This document shows positions 60,470 to 64,000 of a stretch of DNA of 64,000 nucleotides, piece after piece. The DNA lies in NCBI RefSeq assembly GCF_900496995.4, contig NC_044018.1, positions 28,364,858 through 28,428,857 of the forward strand. The letters are read 5' to 3'. Both the position numbers and the translations under genes were made by a program. The notes under the pieces were generated by a model. The model worked only from the letters and a program-made list of their open reading frames with translations, searched no databases and had not been told where the DNA came from. This stretch comes from Aquila chrysaetos chrysaetos (Eukaryota; Chordata; Aves; Accipitriformes; Accipitridae). How positions within the stretch are numbered: the first letter of the stretch is position 1; the number at the start of each line of letters is the position of its first letter.

Positions 60470-61571
60470 GTATGGGACGCTGGTGGAGCTGGCCCGGGGA
60501 GATGGCCAGCGTGGGAAGGGGCTGTCGGAGCAGCTCAGCCCTCTCCGTTACCGTTGCTGCCGGCTCTCACAGCTCCAGGGCTATTGCAACGTGCTTGTTT
60601 CTTTTGTATTTATGTGGACAAGCTCCCTCCTGGCTCTCTACCAGCCCACGCAGGGACATTGCCATGTTTCCCCCCCCCCCGCCAGGGATTCCTCATCTGT
60701 GTCAGAGTAGAGACGGGCTGCACAGGGACACGGTGGGGCAAAGCCAGGACAGGGCGATGCTTTGGGCACAGTGCTGAGCCCCGATCCTTGGCAGCAGCCG
60801 CGTGGGACGAAAACCCTTCGGGGACCTTTTGCCGTGACCCTCACCATCAGCTCTCCATCCTGGAGCAGGAGGAGGTTGATCTGAACCTCGGGGCGACATC
60901 ATGCTCCCGCCCAGGAGTGGCAAGTGGGGACCAGGGCAGAGGCACAAACCCACCGCGGCCGAGCAAGACGTAAGGCAAATAACATGGGTTAGGATATTGC
61001 ACATATTTGATGCCAGGAACAACCCTGGCCAGGCTTGGCAGACTCCCCTGAAACTGAAAATTATTTTTATGTATTATTATAGCTTTTCTGGAGAATGCTC
61101 CGCACAGTAAAGTACTTTACAGGACACAGCCCTGGCTCTGGGCACCTCCTGCAGGGAGGACGCAGAATGCCACCGTCTGCGCTAAACCACATTTTCTTCC
61201 CCTGTCCTTCTCTCCCGAGCAGATGGCAGCCACACGAATCCCAAAGCGCCCGAAGCTTCGCGTCCAACATCAAGCGACACTCGGAAGGCACCTTCACCAG
61301 CGACTTCACCCGCTACCTAGACAAGATGAAGGCCAAGGACTTTGTGCACTGGCTCATCAACACCAAGCGGTACAGGTGAAAAGGGGAGAGGGGAACGGGA
61401 CCATGCTGGGAAATAACCTCCCACCACGCCACGAGCCCCCGACCCCAATCGAGAATGCAGTTTTAGTTTTGTCCCGGCTGTTTTCTTATTTTCGGCAGCT
61501 CCACGAAGAGGTACCTGAAGGAGGAGCCCCGCAGCATCCCCTTCCCGGTTGTGTTCCCACCGCTCGCGTAA
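60369..61571 (+). CDS. GCGL: GCGL (GCRP), glucagon-like / glucagon-related peptide precursor
   Basis: GCGL is a secreted hormone of the glucagon superfamily, known in non-mammalian vertebrates with its own class B receptor. Coding parts are 60369-60469, 61223-61375 and 61499-61571, all GT-AG, giving 108 residues. A hydrophobic signal ([20 protein letters not shown]) is followed by a short propeptide and the K51-R52 cleavage site. The hormone, residues 53-81 (61278-61364), begins [15 protein letters not shown] and ends DFVHWLINT. It has 29 residues, as in glucagon, and is followed by K82-R83. Glucagon landmarks present are H1, GTFTSD at 4-9, YLD at 13-15 and DFV.WL.NT at 21-29. There is no second hormone in the precursor, unlike proglucagon with GLP-1 and GLP-2. 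The ATG at 60369 is chosen because the splice acceptor ends at 60360; an in-frame ATG at 60348 lies inside the intron. Confidence 0.92.
61223..61375 (+). CDS. GCGL: GCGL coding exon 2 (hormone)
   Basis: Encodes residues 34-84: [18 protein letters not shown], then the whole 29-residue hormone and KRY. It has the acceptor CGAGCAG. One exon carrying one complete hormone is the proglucagon-family pattern. Confidence 0.95.
61499..61571 (+). CDS. GCGL: GCGL coding exon 3 (C-terminal peptide, stop)
   Basis: Completes Ser85, then [16 protein letters not shown] and VVFPPLA, stop TAA at 61569-61571. K88-R89 is a second dibasic site, which would free a 19-residue C-terminal peptide. The stop lies inside GCGTAAGT, a near-perfect splice donor, so a longer splice form cannot be ruled out. 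The AATAAA 37 bases on favours termination here. Confidence 0.8.
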
Positions 61572-61607
61572 GTCATCCCAAACAGCAAACGTGGCCAATT
61601 AAAACTG

Positions 61608-61613
61608 AATAAA
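61608..61613 (+). terminator. GCGL poly(A) signal (AATAAA)
   Basis: AATAAA 37 bases after the proposed stop codon, giving a very short 3' UTR. A second AATAAA group lies near 61731-61740. Confidence 0.6.
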
Positions 61614-61619
61614 TGAGTA

Positions 61620-62999
61620 ATTTCAAAATGTAGCCACGAATCAGTGGGTTTGGCGCAAAGGCAGAGCGCGGCTTCCTATGCCTGATGCCACATTTTTGCT
61701 GGCTCATGTGGATTCTCCGATGTTTATTTGTAATAAAATAAAACAAGGAAAATTAAGCTATCTGGTGGGGGGAGTTACTAATTTACGACAGGAAGAGACT
61801 GTTCCGTTCTCATCGTGCTTTGTTCTGACGTTTTATGTTTCACGTCAGTGTTAATGTGGTGGGATCATTTGCATTTATAAGGGATATTATCATGTTTCAG
61901 GCTCTTAGAAGCAAAGAGGCTGCTCCTTTGCAAACGAGAAAATCACTGCCGCTGTTTCAAAGCTCCTAAACTGATTTTAGGGGGAATTTCTATTCCGTGA
62001 AGCTGTTTGCTGTTTGTTTGTTTTTCATTTTTAAGGTACAATTAAATGGCAAATCGAGGCATTGGCTTTCCAGCAGCATCAGCCAGGGGATGCTGGACCC
62101 CTCCAGGGCCGGCAGTAGTCGGATGCTCCACGGGAAGGATTTATCCACCACACGCAGCTGCGTTAACCCATTCAGTGTTTCCCAGTTGCCTCATCCCATG
62201 GATCAGCCTTCCCTCCAAACCTGGATTTCTCCGGCTTCGTTTTCTCTGTAACCGCTCCCACAGCGCTGCAGATCCTGCAGCTTTCCCTAAATCGTAATAA
62301 AACCTTTGCTAAATGCGGCAGCTCGTTCCCGATGTCTCCAACCCTTCCGAGCCCCCCGTCAGGATCCCACACGCTGCTGGTCCTGGGGGAGTTCGAGGCA
62401 CTGGCCTCTGACCCCGGCTTGGCTCAGGTGCGCCGTTTTTCTCTCAATTCCTCCAATTTTAGGTAAAAGGGCAATGAGGATGCACCTGCCTGACCCCACA
62501 GACCTGTGCCAGAGGGGATTTTGAAGGAAATTTTAAAAAATAAATAAATACTATATGAAGGATAACTAGAACCTCTCTGGATTTAATTTAATGTTAATAA
62601 ATTGTATTGCAAATGGACTCCCTGCACACCCCAGGGTCTGGCAGAGGGGACACATGGGACACTGTTGTCCTCTCCCCCCTGCAACACAGAGCTCATTGCA
62701 AGTACTTGCACAGAGAAATAAATAAAATAAAAATAAATGAGTGAAATCTAAAAAATAAAATTAAAAAATCTAAAAAAATAAAAAATAAAATAATTTAAAA
62801 ATAAAATAATTCTTAAAACAAAAAAAAAACCAAACCCCACACTAATTTAAAATCCTTCCCCAAGCAGCTAGTTCCTGACCCAAACCCCAGGGAGATGGAC
62901 TTCCCCCAAATCAGCACTGCCCACTCCCCCATCACCTCCAAAATCCCCCTTAACAAGCTCCAAAGACATCTCTGACTCCTCTCCACCCTTCAAAAGACA
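61620..62999. other. Spacer after GCGL with A-rich low complexity, no gene recognised
   Basis: No coding exon is recognised. Contains several AATAAA-type hexamers and an A-rich low-complexity block from about 62717. Confidence 0.5.
62717..62830. repeat. A-rich low-complexity block (AAATAAAA-type)
   Basis: An irregular run of AAATAA, AAAATAAAAT and poly(A), interrupted only briefly. It is typical of decayed A-rich simple sequence. Confidence 0.85.
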
Positions 63000-64000
63000 C
63001 CAGAGTGGCACAGCGAGACAAACGAGACTTTTATTGTATTATTTTCCCATTACTTTCAATGGGCAACAAGAGAAAAAGCAAAGACAGACACGGCTCTGGC
63101 AGGTGGAACCTGTCAGTCAACAGCAACACTTCACTGACGGGACCCACGAGGCAGCGACATGGATTTCTGTTACTTGAGTTTCACAAAATGAACCCAAAAT
63201 AAATCCAATTTAAAAAAAAAAAAAAAACCACACACAACAAAATCACACAGATTCAAAGTGATAAAGAACACAGATTCGCTTGGTAGATTTTTTTCCCCCC
63301 TCAGTTTTATTTGCAACACGGAGCGTTTCCAAACTAGATTATCTCTTACAATAAATAAATATATTTCAGCATCTCCAAAACAAAAATAATTTCTGTATTT
63401 CTACATGTAGCACACTGGGGGAAAATAATGTAATTTAAAAAAAAAAGTATCAGCACCTTATTTATTACCTTTTTACATCTTTTTTCCCCCCCCTTACGGA
63501 TTTCCATACACTTCATTTTACGAAACTTTTTTGAAGGGGCCCACGGGCGATTTGGGGAGCTGTTTTAAGGCACCGAAGATGAGGAAAACACCCATCCCAC
63601 ATCGATGGGAAGGGGGCTTGCTGCCATCTGAAGCATCACAGATCACTTCAAGGATTTATTTTTATTTTTTAGTCCTAAAGCAACTCCAGGAACACCTTTG
63701 AGAGGGTTCCCCCCAACATAATTTTCCTCTGCACAGGGAAATATTAAATCCTTCCAAAATAAGGAGCCATCCACAGGTCTATGGTGTATAAAGGGGGCAG
63801 GCAGCCGTAGCGCTGGGTCTCACAGCCAGCCCGGGGGGGTTACGACTACATTTTAGATGGCCCAGAGTGACATTATTAAGCAAGACCTCAGCTTTCATTT
63901 CATTAAAAAAAAAAAAATTATAATAATTAAAGAAAAAACACTAGCCCTGTAAATAGCAAAAACAAAGCTTCAAACGGAGAAGACAGCCACGCTGGGGCAC
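63000..64000 (-). other. AT-rich block, possibly the 3' UTR of a converging minus-strand gene
   Basis: This kilobase is markedly AT-rich compared with the preceding spacer. Minus-strand AATAAA hexamers are at 63030-63035 and 63306-63311. It contains no convincing coding exon to the window edge. In mammals the minus-strand gene RACGAP1 follows the aquaporin cluster, so this could be its 3' UTR; that rests on position and composition only, with no protein evidence in the window. An A16 tract is at 63212-63227. Confidence 0.3.

Noticed and set aside
1-64000. CRISPR arrays, prokaryotic operons, and virus-derived genes or LTR pairs
   Set aside because: No regularly spaced repeats, no ribosome-binding-site-led gene clusters, and no frames resembling capsid, polymerase or envelope proteins were seen. 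All recognised genes are split vertebrate genes.

Overview
The window is nuclear DNA from a sauropsid, most likely a bird. Two features point there: paired CR1-type LINE tails at about 29.14-29.30 kb, and an intact single-copy gene for the glucagon-like peptide GCGL (also called GCRP), a family known from non-mammalian vertebrates and absent from placental mammals. Genes are split by ordinary GT-AG introns with long spacers. I see no prokaryotic, viral or CRISPR features.

Layout. (1) 2.5-18 kb, minus strand: all twelve coding exons of FAIM2 (LFG2), reading out as 311 residues, followed on that strand by a 3' flank that runs to base 1. (2) 18-30.4 kb: FAIM2 promoter side and a spacer with no recognisable gene, containing two opposed CR1 fragments. 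(3) 30.5-35.3 kb, plus strand: AQP2, four exons, 274 residues, with the C-terminal PKA site that controls vasotocin/vasopressin-driven trafficking. (4) 35.3-44.3 kb: spacer with old SINE-like remnants. (5) 44.4-48.1 kb, plus strand: AQP5, four exons, 265 residues, same exon plan as AQP2. (6) 48.1-59.7 kb: spacer where mammals carry AQP6; no aquaporin coding sequence is visible. (7) 59.7-61.6 kb, plus strand: GCGL, encoding a 108-residue prepropeptide with one 29-residue glucagon-like hormone. (8) 61.6-64 kb: A-rich low-complexity DNA, then an AT-rich stretch with minus-strand poly(A) signals that may be the 3' end of the next gene (RACGAP1 would be the mammalian neighbour).

The order FAIM2(-) - AQP2(+) - AQP5(+) matches the human 12q13 block. 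The two aquaporins are tandem paralogues that share exon lengths, intron phases, pore residues and a TATATAGATA promoter core. The window adds GCGL to this conserved block. I found no clearly undescribed system. The most interesting points are the GCGL linkage and its short, oddly ended precursor, the regulatory-site changes in AQP5, the shared promoter core, and a duplicated 33-base element beside the AQP2 TATA box. All gene models are conceptual, made by reading splice sites and comparing with remembered family sequences; no alignment or search was run.
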